The notes under the pieces were generated by a model. That model saw only the letters and a program-made list of their open reading frames with translations, made no database searches and was not told where the DNA came from. A stretch of DNA of 64,000 bases from Pseudomonas fluorescens (GTDB taxonomy: Bacteria; Pseudomonadota; Gammaproteobacteria; Pseudomonadales; Pseudomonadaceae), in contig NZ_JAGGOG010000014.1 in the NCBI RefSeq assembly GCF_018614655.1, positions 186,001 through 250,000 of the forward strand, given 5' to 3'. Numbering within the stretch: position 1 is the first letter of the stretch; each line of letters opens with the position of its first letter. The translations under genes and the position numbers were made by a program. Shown in pieces: positions 15,974 through 25,566 of the stretch.

Positions 15974-17134
15974 TTACTGTCGCACCGCGCCGCAGGTGTC
16001 CTGCGGCGAAACCGCGTTATTACCGCCGACAATCAGGCGATAGATGTAGTCCGCTATCACCCGACCTCCCGACCCCGGGATAGGGTGAATGCTGTCCGGA
16101 CCGATCATAGGGGTGGGCCCGCCACCAGCGTAGCGTTTAAAGTCGGCGCCGAATGCGCACTGCATATCGGCGTAACCAAGGTGTTCCGTGCGCGCCCAGG
16201 GCTCCAGGACCTTCCCGTACGCCGACATCGGATAGGCACTTGAACGTGTGGTGTCCTGACGCAGAATCAGGTTGATGCTCGCCGCCGGGTGAATCTCGCG
16301 CACCATCCGTACCAGGCCTTGAATGTTCTCCAGATACTGTTCGGGTTTCACGCCAAACCCTTGGTCATTGCCGCCCAGCATGATCAGGTAAATGTCCGCA
16401 GGAATCTTCGACACCACCGCTTTCCACTGAGCCTGCCACGGCTCATCCCTGTGGTAGAAATCCGCGGATGCCGCACCGGAAGCGGCGAGCTTGGACACTC
16501 TGACGCCACCCTCGTGATTGCTCAACCATAGGCCGAACAGGGTTGGCGCGCCTTTGAGCACCTCCAGTCTGAACGCCCACTCGGCGGTTTCAGGCCTGTC
16601 AGGCAGCGACACTTCCTGGACACCTGAACCGCCGATCTTCAATGAATGCCAAGTGCCTGAGTCTGCCCAGCGGTAGCGCACCTCATTGGACTGCCCGTTC
16701 CCCAGGTAAAGTAATTTCGCCTGGGCGATAGAGGTATCAACGGTCGTTGTCGGGCTGGCATCAATCTCCAGATAAGCACCGGGACGGCCCGTAATGGTAC
16801 GGCTGTCGGGGCTTGCCTGGCCAAGACGGGACACGTCCCAACCACCGCCGAAGTACTTTTTGCTGCTTCGAGTGTATTTGTAGTGTGTACCGCCGAGCGC
16901 TGCGCCGTGGTTGAATCCGACATAACCTGGCCCGGCAAAACCCACCACTTTAGTGAGTCGCTGGACGAGTTTGTTCAGATAAAAGTCCTGTCCGGCACTG
17001 TAACTGTCACCGATCACCGAGATGGACAACACCTTCCCCGCCTTTCCTTCGCGCCATTGCTCAAACCGTTCGCGAGCATCACCCACTTCGATCACCGAAG
17101 CCGGTACAGGGCGCACATCATCGCCTGCAAACAT
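15974..17134 (-). CDS. SGNH/GDSL-type hydrolase of the EPS locus
   Basis: 386-residue protein with the blocks of the SGNH hydrolase fold: GDSYSAG (nucleophile Ser44), GGND (about 254-258) and DSIHP with the catalytic Asp/His (about 346-350). A beta-rich insert lies between blocks I and III. Such enzymes add or remove O-acyl groups on polysaccharides. ATG 17134 follows AAGGAAG and no signal peptide is visible, which is odd for an enzyme acting on exported polymer; it may act on lipid-linked units in the cytoplasm or use an unrecognised signal. It is the last gene of the minus-strand EPS operon, 27 bp after the acyltransferase. Confidence 0.8.
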   Translation of the reverse strand: MFAGDDVRPVPASVIEVGDARERFEQWREGKAGKVLSISVIGDSYSAGQDFYLNKLVQRLTKVVGFAGPGYVGFNHGAALGGTHYKYTRSSKKYFGGGWDVSRLGQASPDSRTITGRPGAYLEIDASPTTTVDTSIAQAKLLYLGNGQSNEVRYRWADSGTWHSLKIGGSGVQEVSLPDRPETAEWAFRLEVLKGAPTLFGLWLSNHEGGVRVSKLAASGAASADFYHRDEPWQAQWKAVVSKIPADIYLIMLGGNDQGFGVKPEQYLENIQGLVRMVREIHPAASINLILRQDTTRSSAYPMSAYGKVLEPWARTEHLGYADMQCAFGADFKRYAGGGPTPMIGPDSIHPIPGSGGRVIADYIYRLIVGGNNAVSPQDTCGAVRQ

Positions 17135-17161
17135 GCGTCACTTCCTTCATCAGAACGATCA

Positions 17162-18199
17162 TCAGGATCGTGGCACCGTAGCCACGGTAACCGGCGGCTT
17201 TTCACGTGCTGCTCGCTCACCCAGAAACAGAGTGGACGTGAGTGCGAACCGGCTGAAAATACTCGACAGCACCACCGGCCCCAGCAAGCCAAAAGCCACG
17301 CCACTGAGCACCAGAACACTTTCATCGCTGACACCCAGGCGCCCCAGCGCGAACCGCGAAGCGGCGGCAAACAAGACATGAAACAGGAAAATCGCGTAGG
17401 AATATCCGCCGAGCCAGATCAGCCATTGCACCCGCACGTTACTCGACAACAGCGCCACGCAAGACACACACCCCACCAGCAATCCCACCAGGCTCCGGCG
17501 ATCGACAATCAACCCGCGATCCACCGCCGCCACATACAGCAGCACCAGCGATATCAACACGAACACCAGCGGCCCGATTACCTTGAGTGATCGCCTTATC
17601 TCGTTGACCTTTTCATGGCCAATCATTCCCATCACAAAAAACGGCAGCAGATAGACCGCACCATTGATGCCGAAAGCATCAACCGCAAAGGGCGGCAGCA
17701 GAAACACCACCGCCGCGAACCCCAGCAACAGGTACAGGCGCGTCGCTGTCTGCAACAGGCCACGCCACTCCAGCAGGCCGACAAACATAAAGATGATGAA
17801 CACCGCCTGCAAAAACCAGAAGTGATTGACCGGCACATAGAACGACAATAACGCATCGATCAGACCCACCTCCTTGTTCACGCCGGGCCCGATCGCCTGC
17901 AACACCGAAAACGGAACCCCCACGCAAAACAACGGCACGATCAACCGTCTGACCTTACCAATAAAGTAGGCGGAAAAGTCATTGCCCCGGATTTTGTAGA
18001 TGGAGTAGATGTAACCCGAAATAAAGGTGAACAACGGCATGCGCACGTACACCATGGAATCAGCGATCACCCGAAAAGGCGACCCCACGTCTATTTTCAA
18101 GCCGCCACCCAAGGGCCCTATCACGTGATAGAGCACCAGCAGCAGGCAGGCCAGACCGCGCAGGGTTTCGATCTCCAGCGACTTTTTCTTGATCGACAT
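17162..18199 (-). CDS. AT3-family membrane acyltransferase
   Basis: About 345 residues with some ten membrane segments. The N-terminus IETLRGLACLLLVLYHV carries the Arg14 and His25 conserved in acyltransferase-3 proteins. Family members put acetyl groups on O-antigens (OafA) or succinyl groups on succinoglycan (ExoH) and glucans (OpgC), so the donor here may be acetyl- or succinyl-CoA. ATG 18199 follows GAGG at 10 bases; the frame extends to a TTG at 18208. It lies between the Wzy-like gene and the SGNH hydrolase, consistent with acyl decoration of the EPS. Confidence 0.88.
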   Translation of the reverse strand: MSIKKKSLEIETLRGLACLLLVLYHVIGPLGGGLKIDVGSPFRVIADSMVYVRMPLFTFISGYIYSIYKIRGNDFSAYFIGKVRRLIVPLFCVGVPFSVLQAIGPGVNKEVGLIDALLSFYVPVNHFWFLQAVFIIFMFVGLLEWRGLLQTATRLYLLLGFAAVVFLLPPFAVDAFGINGAVYLLPFFVMGMIGHEKVNEIRRSLKVIGPLVFVLISLVLLYVAAVDRGLIVDRRSLVGLLVGCVSCVALLSSNVRVQWLIWLGGYSYAIFLFHVLFAAASRFALGRLGVSDESVLVLSGVAFGLLGPVVLSSIFSRFALTSTLFLGERAAREKPPVTVATVPRS

Positions 18200-18211
18200 A
18201 AAGCACAAACC

Positions 18212-19315
18212 TCAGCTCAGGATTCTTGTTTCAACCAACTCAGGTTTCTTTGCGCGCAACTGCAACCCCAGGCCCATGAACAGCACCGGTACCACCATGG
18301 AAAAATGTCGGGCGAAGGAACCGAAGTCCGGTTCAAACAAGCCTTGCACCAGTAAAAAGGACAGGGGAATTGCGATCAGCTCTTTGACTTTGGTTTCAAT
18401 ACGCACGCCCTTGTAGTCGCTCGAGGTGATCATTTTGAACATCAGCAACGAGGTCATCATCATCAACACCACAAAGATGACCTGGCCCAGGCCGGAGAGC
18501 AGGATCAACTCCGCGGGAAACGACAGGCGGAAAAAGATAATTAGAGAATCCAGCGCTTGCGACACGAAATCACCGCCACTGAGCCAGGACACAATCAGCG
18601 ACTTCGACCCCTCCTCGCCCGCCGTGCGTAGCTCATTGTTACTGGCGCGGATCGACGACACCGAATAACCGACGACCAGTTGAATCGCCGTGGCGACCGC
18701 CAGGTAAAACAGGAACAGCATCAGGAAGAAGGTGAGTCGAGACACGTACTTCTTCATGACACACACGCCAATCCAGGCCAGTGAAAACAATATCCAGTAA
18801 GGCCGGATCAACACGCCGTAAACCAGCGCAGAGAAGAAAAACCCTCCGCGGTACCGCCTGGAAAACGAGAACAGCAAAATGGCAATCATCGCCACCGATA
18901 CAATGATTTCCTTGGTCAGGTTTTCGAGGAAAAACGAGCGGACCACGCCCCACAAACACAGGATCAGGAATATCGTCAGTGGCATACGCCTGAAAATAAA
19001 CACAGGGACTGCCGTCAGGAACAGATTGCACGCCATCCCGTAGGCCCAGGCATTGGTCAGGTTGATGCCAGTGGGTCGCAGCAGATACGCCGAGCATTCG
19101 TAGGAAGACCGGTCTGGCGAGAAGGGATTCCAGAAGTTGCAGTTGTCGGCTCGAGCGTAGGACGACCACAACGTCATGGCGTCGGGGCCAGGATCCCGGT
19201 GCATCAGAAGCGGCATGGCAACAGACAGAAACAGGCCACTGAACAGAATCAGGAACGAAATCGACGAGTCGAGTTTTCTGCCGCGAAACTCAATAGAGGG
19301 TAATTTCAACGCCAT
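18212..19315 (-). CDS. wzy: Wzy-like polysaccharide polymerase (membrane protein)
   Basis: About 367 residues with roughly ten membrane segments and one large polar loop (SIRASNNELRTAGEEG), the usual plan of O-antigen/EPS polymerases, which share almost no sequence motifs. The FEPDFGSFARHFSMVVPVL segment near the C-terminus recurs in such proteins. The start at ATG 19315 overlaps the wzx stop as TAATG, so translation is coupled. Assignment as Wzy rests on topology and on its position beside wzx. It would polymerise lipid-linked repeats on the periplasmic face. Confidence 0.7.
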   Translation of the reverse strand: MALKLPSIEFRGRKLDSSISFLILFSGLFLSVAMPLLMHRDPGPDAMTLWSSYARADNCNFWNPFSPDRSSYECSAYLLRPTGINLTNAWAYGMACNLFLTAVPVFIFRRMPLTIFLILCLWGVVRSFFLENLTKEIIVSVAMIAILLFSFSRRYRGGFFFSALVYGVLIRPYWILFSLAWIGVCVMKKYVSRLTFFLMLFLFYLAVATAIQLVVGYSVSSIRASNNELRTAGEEGSKSLIVSWLSGGDFVSQALDSLIIFFRLSFPAELILLSGLGQVIFVVLMMMTSLLMFKMITSSDYKGVRIETKVKELIAIPLSFLLVQGLFEPDFGSFARHFSMVVPVLFMGLGLQLRAKKPELVETRILS

Positions 19316-20535
19316 TACACCGTCACCTTCGTTCGGACACACCGGGTCAACAAGGCGATAACGCCGAGCTGCACGGCGATCGAAAAGACATTCCCCCAGG
19401 CGGCACCATAAATCGAGTAGTGCTTGATCAGCACGTAACTGACCGGCAGGGAAACCAGCAGGCAGATGGCCGCGCTGGCGAGTGACACCCGACTGTTTTT
19501 CGACGCGACAAGACCGCCCCAGACGATGTCGCCGACGGCGCGCAAGGCAAAGGAAAAGATCAGCACGCCGAGGATTTTGTTATCCGGACGCGGCACCGTC
19601 GCACCGACATAATCGAGCACGACATTGAAGAACAGATAAATCATCACCGCCACGATGACTGACACCACAAGGGCACGCGTCACCCACTGATTCATGAACA
19701 ATTGCCGGACTGTCAGCGCCTGCTGGTCATTCTGATAGCGCTTGGCGAGTGCAGGGACCCCCACCACCACGACCACGGCGTAGGAAAGTGCTTGCAAGGT
19801 GTTGGCTACGGACCAGACGTAGACGTACTTGCCCAGGCTCGCGTAGGGCTCAATGTCGAGAATCAGAAAGCGCTCGGCGTACTGACTCAATGCAATCAAG
19901 CCAGTGCCCAGATAAAACGGCAATCCGGCTTTCCAGACCGAGGCGGTGGTGAGGGCACCTGCCACCCTCCCGCTATGAACGTTCACCACAATCAGGTAAC
20001 CGACAACCATCACCAGCACATTGGCCGCCACCCACAACCACAACACACTGGTGATGCTGGACACCCAGCCCAGCAGCATCCCGCCCAAGGCCAGCAGCGC
20101 CCAGAGCCCGGTTTTGATGAAGTACAGCATCGCGCCCCACGTGGCTTTCTGGGCGGAAAATACAAAGGAGTTTATTTCGAAAGACAGGTGCTCGGTGAGC
20201 AGCACAAGTGTCACACACACGATCAGCGCGGCCCCCGCCTCGACCTCCTGGAACAGCGAATAGACCGTCACCGTCACCACCGACAAAACAGTCCCCGCAG
20301 CCAGGTACAAGAGCAGGACCTTATCCACGACCCAGCGCGAACTGCCGCCGACGCTGATCAGCCGATTGATTTCGGAACTGAACCCGACGCTGTAAAACTT
20401 CGACGCAATCAAAGACGCGGCCACCACCACGCCGTAGAAGCCCAACGCGTCGTACCCCAAGTAATGGGTAATGGCCAATACCAGCAGAAATTTCGCGCCT
20501 AAAGCTCCGCCCCGGAGCAATAGCCGAAATATCAT
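19315..20535 (-). CDS. wzx: Wzx-like polysaccharide flippase
   Basis: 406 residues with about 12 membrane segments spread evenly along the chain, matching the oligosaccharide flippase (MATE-like/PST) fold. It opens with FRLLLRGGALGAKFLLVLAITHYLG, a typical Wzx first helix. It should flip the undecaprenyl-linked repeat unit to the periplasmic side. It overlaps the pyruvyltransferase gene by 4 bp and the Wzy-like gene by 1 bp. It is the only flippase in the locus, which supports a Wzx/Wzy rather than synthase-dependent pathway. Confidence 0.85.
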   Translation of the reverse strand: MIFRLLLRGGALGAKFLLVLAITHYLGYDALGFYGVVVAASLIASKFYSVGFSSEINRLISVGGSSRWVVDKVLLLYLAAGTVLSVVTVTVYSLFQEVEAGAALIVCVTLVLLTEHLSFEINSFVFSAQKATWGAMLYFIKTGLWALLALGGMLLGWVSSITSVLWLWVAANVLVMVVGYLIVVNVHSGRVAGALTTASVWKAGLPFYLGTGLIALSQYAERFLILDIEPYASLGKYVYVWSVANTLQALSYAVVVVVGVPALAKRYQNDQQALTVRQLFMNQWVTRALVVSVIVAVMIYLFFNVVLDYVGATVPRPDNKILGVLIFSFALRAVGDIVWGGLVASKNSRVSLASAAICLLVSLPVSYVLIKHYSIYGAAWGNVFSIAVQLGVIALLTRCVRTKVTV

Positions 20536-21644
20536 CGAACGATACCCTTGATGATCCCGTCCATGACCAACGTCTTGGCTTCGATCTCCTTGCAGGTATT
20601 CGTCAACTGCTGACCAAATCGGGACAATGCATTCGGTGCGTAAACCGTATCGATGATGGTGTCGACATTGATATCGCCGCCATTGATCACCCAGTCTTCC
20701 ACGCCCATGTCCTGATAGGCGCCAAAGCCCTTGCGCTCATAACTGATATGGAACGCAGGAACGCCCGCCAGCAGCGACTCGATGGCACCATGCAACCTGA
20801 CGGAAATAACCAGATCCGGCTGATATTTGGCCAGGGTTGCCTTCAATGGCAACAAGGCTTCGGTAATGCCCAGCTCTCGATAGAACGCGCCGTCATCGTT
20901 GCCACGCACAGCACTTTGCACCGCGCAGACTACTTTGCTCTTGTTCTTCAACCGCTGTAGCAGGAGCTTCAAGTTAGCCACGTAACCGGCTTTCTTTTCC
21001 TTGCTCCACGCCGGCGGTTTGCGCAGCACCACGCAGACCACCGCTGGCGAAGACGCGCAACGAGTGAACTTGGGCTGCATGAGAATCTTGCTGGCCAATG
21101 CCTGCACCGCGAGATCAGGTGCACGGTAGACATTTTCATGGGCACCGAAAATCTCCGACGACCTGTTGTCCCGGACAAAAACGGCATCGGCATGGGCGTA
21201 ATGCCCGACTATCTTGCTGCTCTCACCATGGAAAGGACCGATGCTTTGCGGCAGGTACACCGACGGCACTTTGCTAAGAATCGCCGTTTCCAGTTGCTTG
21301 GCGTGCCCCAGTTTCAACTTGATATGTTCAAAAGCACTTTTAGAGCGCATGTAACCGCCGCCTACCCCGACGATCAAGTCACTTGAACTCAATAGCTGCG
21401 CGAGGCCGGCGTAGGACTGATCAAGGAACAGCGCTTGCTTGACCCGCCCCAGCCCCTTGGCGGCCATCACCGGCGCGTCATAGCGTTTGTAAGGCAAGTA
21501 ACTGAATGACTTCGGGTCGGAGGCCACCACGTTGATTGCAGTGTCCGGACCAAAGTTTCGCAGCACCAGGGCGATTGCCAGATCCACGAGCAGGCCATCA
21601 CCGGAGTTGGAGGCGCTGTAGCCATGCAAAATAGTTACGTTCAT
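20532..21644 (-). CDS. Polysaccharide pyruvyl transferase family protein
   Basis: 370-residue cytoplasmic enzyme of the CsaB/GumL/ExoV family, which adds a pyruvate ketal from phosphoenolpyruvate to a sugar. Family features are the N-terminal GYSASNSGDGLLVDLA, the glycine-rich GVGGGYMRSKS, YLPQSIGPF, and the C-terminal VISVRLHGAIESLLAGVPAFHISY. The pyruvate would give the EPS a negative charge. The gene overlaps the GT4 gene and wzx by 4 bp each. The acceptor sugar is not visible in the sequence; galactose is a reasonable guess because UDP-Gal supply is encoded beside it. Confidence 0.9.
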   Translation of the reverse strand: MNVTILHGYSASNSGDGLLVDLAIALVLRNFGPDTAINVVASDPKSFSYLPYKRYDAPVMAAKGLGRVKQALFLDQSYAGLAQLLSSSDLIVGVGGGYMRSKSAFEHIKLKLGHAKQLETAILSKVPSVYLPQSIGPFHGESSKIVGHYAHADAVFVRDNRSSEIFGAHENVYRAPDLAVQALASKILMQPKFTRCASSPAVVCVVLRKPPAWSKEKKAGYVANLKLLLQRLKNKSKVVCAVQSAVRGNDDGAFYRELGITEALLPLKATLAKYQPDLVISVRLHGAIESLLAGVPAFHISYERKGFGAYQDMGVEDWVINGGDINVDTIIDTVYAPNALSRFGQQLTNTCKEIEAKTLVMDGIIKGIVR

Positions 21645-22741
21645 GAGCTGATTTCTACTGAGTAAGAGGGAGCGGAATACACGTCATAGGTTTGCCTGAT
21701 CATCAACGTGGCACTGAACCGCTCGCGAACCACTTTGCGACCTTGGGTTCCGAGGTCCAGCAACCCGGGCTTCTCGATATTCACCAACAGGTCGGTCAAT
21801 GCCTGGTGATCACCCGCAGGGAAGATGTAGCCGGTCACCTCATGGGTGACCAACTCAGGCAAGGACGTGCAGTCACTGGCAATCACAGGCAGCCCCATGG
21901 CCATACCTTCCAGAGGCACCATGGCAAAGCCTTCCCAGCGACTTGGAACAATCAGGGCATCCGCCGCTTGATAAAGCGCATTCACTTCAGCCGGCGTCAC
22001 CCACGGCACGTATTCGACCCCGTCCATTACCGGGCAGTCGACGGTGTCTTCATTGACTGCACTGCCAACCACCGTCAGTTTCAGATCTGTGCGTCGGACC
22101 CCGGCAAACGCCTTGAGCAAGACATCGAACCCCTTCTGATAGTCGAGCCGACCCACAAAGAGCAGATGAATCGGACCTTGGCCATTGGTCTTCGGCTCAT
22201 CACCTTTGTAGTGAATACCGTTGTAGATCAACTTCATACGGTGTCGATCGATACCAAACGTCGCAGCGGTATCCAATTCGTACTGGCTGACACAAATGAT
22301 CACGTCCGTGACTTTCTGCAAGAGCCGCTCAATCAACGAATAGATTTTCTGTTTGGCTGGCGAACTCTCCATCAGAAACGAAAAGGCATGAGGGCAGTAA
22401 ATAATCTTTGGCGAGCGCCATGGCCGCAGGATCAGGCACACACAACGGCCAATGACCCCGGAAAAGGTGCTGTGCAAGTGCACCACATGTGGTTTTTCCT
22501 TGAGAATCACACGGGCCATTTTCCAGGCGAATCGCAGCAGCGACAGCGCATCTCGTTTGGTTCTGAAGAAGGTTCTGACCTGTTGCTCATCAATGCCGTG
22601 CAACTCTTTTTTCTGATCGTGCGGGATCAAATAGACCAGTTCATAGTTCGAAGCCTCGCCCTCAGGTGGAGCCGATATCGTCCGAATAACGGTAGCAACG
22701 CCACCTTTAATCGTTTCGGCCACATGCAGTATTTTTTTCAC
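21641..22741 (-). CDS. GT4-family glycosyltransferase
   Basis: 366-residue GT-B enzyme. It has an N-terminal acceptor domain starting KKILHVAETIKGGVATV, a C-terminal nucleotide-sugar domain with LLFVGRLDYQKGFDVLLKAF, and the E-x7-E motif in WEGFAMVPLEGMAMG, all typical of retaining GT4 transferases. It is the only sugar transferase in the locus other than the priming enzyme, so it probably adds the second sugar, plausibly galactose, to the lipid-linked glucose. It lies 39 bp after wzc and overlaps the pyruvyltransferase by 4 bp. Confidence 0.9.
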   Translation of the reverse strand: MKKILHVAETIKGGVATVIRTISAPPEGEASNYELVYLIPHDQKKELHGIDEQQVRTFFRTKRDALSLLRFAWKMARVILKEKPHVVHLHSTFSGVIGRCVCLILRPWRSPKIIYCPHAFSFLMESSPAKQKIYSLIERLLQKVTDVIICVSQYELDTAATFGIDRHRMKLIYNGIHYKGDEPKTNGQGPIHLLFVGRLDYQKGFDVLLKAFAGVRRTDLKLTVVGSAVNEDTVDCPVMDGVEYVPWVTPAEVNALYQAADALIVPSRWEGFAMVPLEGMAMGLPVIASDCTSLPELVTHEVTGYIFPAGDHQALTDLLVNIEKPGLLDLGTQGRKVVRERFSATLMIRQTYDVYSAPSYSVEISS

Positions 22742-22780
22742 AATCCACCCATTTTCATGCAGGTAATGACAATCGCCGAA

Positions 22781-24991
22781 TCAAGACTTATCGGACGCAT
22801 ACTCGTAGTTGTAACCGCCATTGCCGTAGTAGCTCGCTGTACGCTTCTCGACGCCATTGAAAACGGCGCCCTTCAACTGAATGCCGTTCTGGGCAAATCG
22901 ACGAATCGTCAATTCGATCTCTTTGGCAGGGTTCACACCAAAGCGGGCGACGATCAAACTGATCGCCGCTTCACGACCGACGATCGCGGCGTCGGTCACA
23001 GCCAATAGCGGCGGCGTATCGATGATCACCACGTCATACAGCTCACTGAGTTGCACCAGCAGCTCACGGAAGTTCGCATGCATCAACAGCTCTGACGGGT
23101 TGGGCGGGACCTGTCCACGACTGATGAAATGCAGGTTATCGATCTCGGTTTGATGAACCCCCTGCTCCAGGCTGCAGCGCTTGACCAAAAGGTCCGAGAG
23201 ACCATTGGCGATCGGCGTGTTGAACGTCTTGTGCAAATGCCCTTTGCGCATATCCGCATCGATCAGTACAACCTTTTGTCCGCTTTGCGCCATGACGGCC
23301 GCAAGGTTGGAAGAGACAAAGGTTTTACCCACCTCCGGGCTTGGGCCGGAAATCATGATCCGGTTGTTGGTCGAATCCAGCCCCGCGAAATGCAGACAAG
23401 TGCGCAAACTACGGATCGACTCGATAGACAAGTCTGTCGGGTTACGTAAGGCCAACAGAGAAGCCTGCTTGCACGACTCGTCACTCAAGCGGAATTTTTT
23501 ACCATCCTCTTCCTGTTGCAGTGCGCTGTATGGAATTGACGCATACACCGGCAACCCGAGTTGCTCGATGGCCTCCGGCCCCTCCAATCCTCGACTCAGG
23601 GATTTACGTACAAGCACCAGGGCGACGCCGATAAAAGCCCCGAGGAAGGTCGCGATCAGAATGATCAGGGCTTTGCGCGGCTTGACCGGCGTGGTCTTGT
23701 CGACATCTGCAGTGTCAATGAGACGAACATTGCCCACCGCGCCGGCCCTGACGATGTCCAGTTCCTGGGATTTGTTCAGTAACTGCGTGTAGATCTGCGA
23801 CGCCACTTCCACGTCGCGGGTCAGGTTCAGCAACTCCTGTTGCGTGGCGGGCAGGTCCTGAACCTTGCTCTCCAGACTCTGCTGTTGGTGAGTCAATTCT
23901 CCAATCTGCGTCATCAAAGCGCGATAGACCGGATGCTGTTTGGTGAACTTGCGATCAAGCTCCGCCTGTTGCAGCTTCAACTCCGAAATGCGCGTGTCCA
24001 GGCCGACGATCTGCTCCAGCACCGATTGGGTTTCGAGCGAAATATTGACTGTCTTGCCGCGGGTTTGATAGGCGTTGAGCGCATCGCTGGCCTTGATGAG
24101 ATCGCTCTTGACTTGCGGCAGTTGGGCTTGCAGAAAATCCAGACTTTGCGCCGCTTCGGCCGACGTGCGCTCCACGTTTTGCTGCACATACAACATGGCG
24201 ATTTTATTGAGAATCTTCACCGCCTTGGCGTAGTCAGTGCTGGCCAGGGCCAGGCCAATGATGCCCGACTCCTTACCTTGCTCGGAAACATCCAGCACAT
24301 CCTGATAATCAAGGATGGTGACGATTCTTGGATTACGCACCACTTCAAAACGGGTACCGGGATTGGCCGCCATATTGGCGATCAGCCCCTGCACGCCATT
24401 TTGCGCAAACCCTTCGCCAACGACGCCGTCCACCAACAGGTTGTCGTTGTCATCGAAAAGCTTGAATCGATGCTGTTCGGCGGCCACCAGCGTGAGTTTC
24501 TTGCCCAACAGTTCTTCCGGCAGATTGAGCTGCCCGATCTCTAGGCGCTCACCTCCCCAGGCGTAACTGCTCAGGCCGAAAACAGGTGCCGCTACAGAGT
24601 CGCCCACATAGCGTCGGGCAAGAAACCCGCCAATGAGCGGGAACGTGTTAGGCGTAACTTTGATATCAAGGTGCAGATCATCGACGGTTTTGCCGATCAC
24701 CGCTCGAGACTTGATGATGCCAATCTCGGTCACCGATGGAGATTGTCCATTGAGCATACTGTTGAGATCGGAGAAACCGAGCATGTCGTTCTTTTTGGGT
24801 TCGACCTGAACCAATGCGTTCGCCAGATACACAGGCGTCGACAAAATCGCATAGGCAACGCCGGCTACCATAAATGCGCCGGTGAACGCGCCTATTAACC
24901 ATTTCCGATCAATTAAAGAGCCTAATATACCGAGAAGATCAATATCATCTCGCTCGCTGTCTCGGGTGCCGACTACTGACGGTAATTGCAT
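22781..24991 (-). CDS. wzc: Wzc-type polysaccharide co-polymerase and BY-kinase
   Basis: 736-residue inner-membrane protein that controls EPS chain length and export. The N-terminal Wzz domain follows a first membrane segment near residues 30-50. A coiled-coil-rich periplasmic region ends at the second segment (about 440-460). The cytoplasmic tyrosine kinase has Walker A SGPSPEVGKTF (about 547), the A' motif LIDADMRKG and Walker B VVIIDTPP. The tail holds a tyrosine cluster (YYGNGGYNYEY) for autophosphorylation. It lies 40 bp after the phosphatase gene that should reset it, and partners with Wza. Confidence 0.95.
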   Translation of the reverse strand: MQLPSVVGTRDSERDDIDLLGILGSLIDRKWLIGAFTGAFMVAGVAYAILSTPVYLANALVQVEPKKNDMLGFSDLNSMLNGQSPSVTEIGIIKSRAVIGKTVDDLHLDIKVTPNTFPLIGGFLARRYVGDSVAAPVFGLSSYAWGGERLEIGQLNLPEELLGKKLTLVAAEQHRFKLFDDNDNLLVDGVVGEGFAQNGVQGLIANMAANPGTRFEVVRNPRIVTILDYQDVLDVSEQGKESGIIGLALASTDYAKAVKILNKIAMLYVQQNVERTSAEAAQSLDFLQAQLPQVKSDLIKASDALNAYQTRGKTVNISLETQSVLEQIVGLDTRISELKLQQAELDRKFTKQHPVYRALMTQIGELTHQQQSLESKVQDLPATQQELLNLTRDVEVASQIYTQLLNKSQELDIVRAGAVGNVRLIDTADVDKTTPVKPRKALIILIATFLGAFIGVALVLVRKSLSRGLEGPEAIEQLGLPVYASIPYSALQQEEDGKKFRLSDESCKQASLLALRNPTDLSIESIRSLRTCLHFAGLDSTNNRIMISGPSPEVGKTFVSSNLAAVMAQSGQKVVLIDADMRKGHLHKTFNTPIANGLSDLLVKRCSLEQGVHQTEIDNLHFISRGQVPPNPSELLMHANFRELLVQLSELYDVVIIDTPPLLAVTDAAIVGREAAISLIVARFGVNPAKEIELTIRRFAQNGIQLKGAVFNGVEKRTASYYGNGGYNYEYASDKS

Positions 24992-25031
24992 AAGTTAGTT
25001 CTTACCATTTACTTGATCTGAAAATTATTCA

Positions 25032-25472
25032 TCAATGCCCGAGGCGCTGCGCCCATGAGCAAACAGCATCTTCAATCAATGCATGGGCATGAATAAAAGC
25101 TGCTTTTCCTTGACGATAGGGATCCTGTATTTCCCGATCACCCTGCCACTTTCCTAGAAGAAACACTTTACCCCTGGCGTGCGATGCAATCTTCAGCACT
25201 TGTTTTACATGCTCTTTTTCCATGACCAGAATCAGGTCTGATTCATTAACGATGTCCGGGGTAATTTGCCGCGCTTTAAACGCTTGCGCGCTATGACCAC
25301 GCGCTTCCAGAACCTGGCGCGCCGCAGGCTCCATGGACTCGCCAACACGAGCGGAAAGGCCCGCTGAGGTCACTGCGATGGTTGAAGTTGCCAGCGCTTC
25401 ACGCAACAGCATCTCTGCTGTAGGACTTCGGCAAATATTGCCAACGCAGACGACAAGAATATTTCTGAACAA
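25032..25472 (-). CDS. wzb: Low-molecular-weight protein tyrosine phosphatase (Wzb/Etp type)
   Basis: About 146 residues. The P-loop VCVGNICRSPTAE holds the catalytic CX5R motif and lies at the N-terminus; the general-acid region DPYRQG is near the C-terminus. It should dephosphorylate the Wzc tyrosine tail. There is no in-frame ATG. I chose TTG 25472, seven bases after GGGAAG, because it gives the family length; another TTG at 25502 is possible. A TTG start would keep phosphatase output low relative to Wzc. It is the first gene of the eight-gene minus-strand EPS operon. Confidence 0.92.
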   Translation of the reverse strand: MFRNILVVCVGNICRSPTAEMLLREALATSTIAVTSAGLSARVGESMEPAARQVLEARGHSAQAFKARQITPDIVNESDLILVMEKEHVKQVLKIASHARGKVFLLGKWQGDREIQDPYRQGKAAFIHAHALIEDAVCSWAQRLGH

Positions 25473-25566
25473 GGCAACGCTTCCCGTGTAATGTCGAATC
25501 AACCAATGCGTGGCGGGGATTTGAGTGAACCGATGGGTCCATCCCGCACTCAGAAACGGATCAGCC

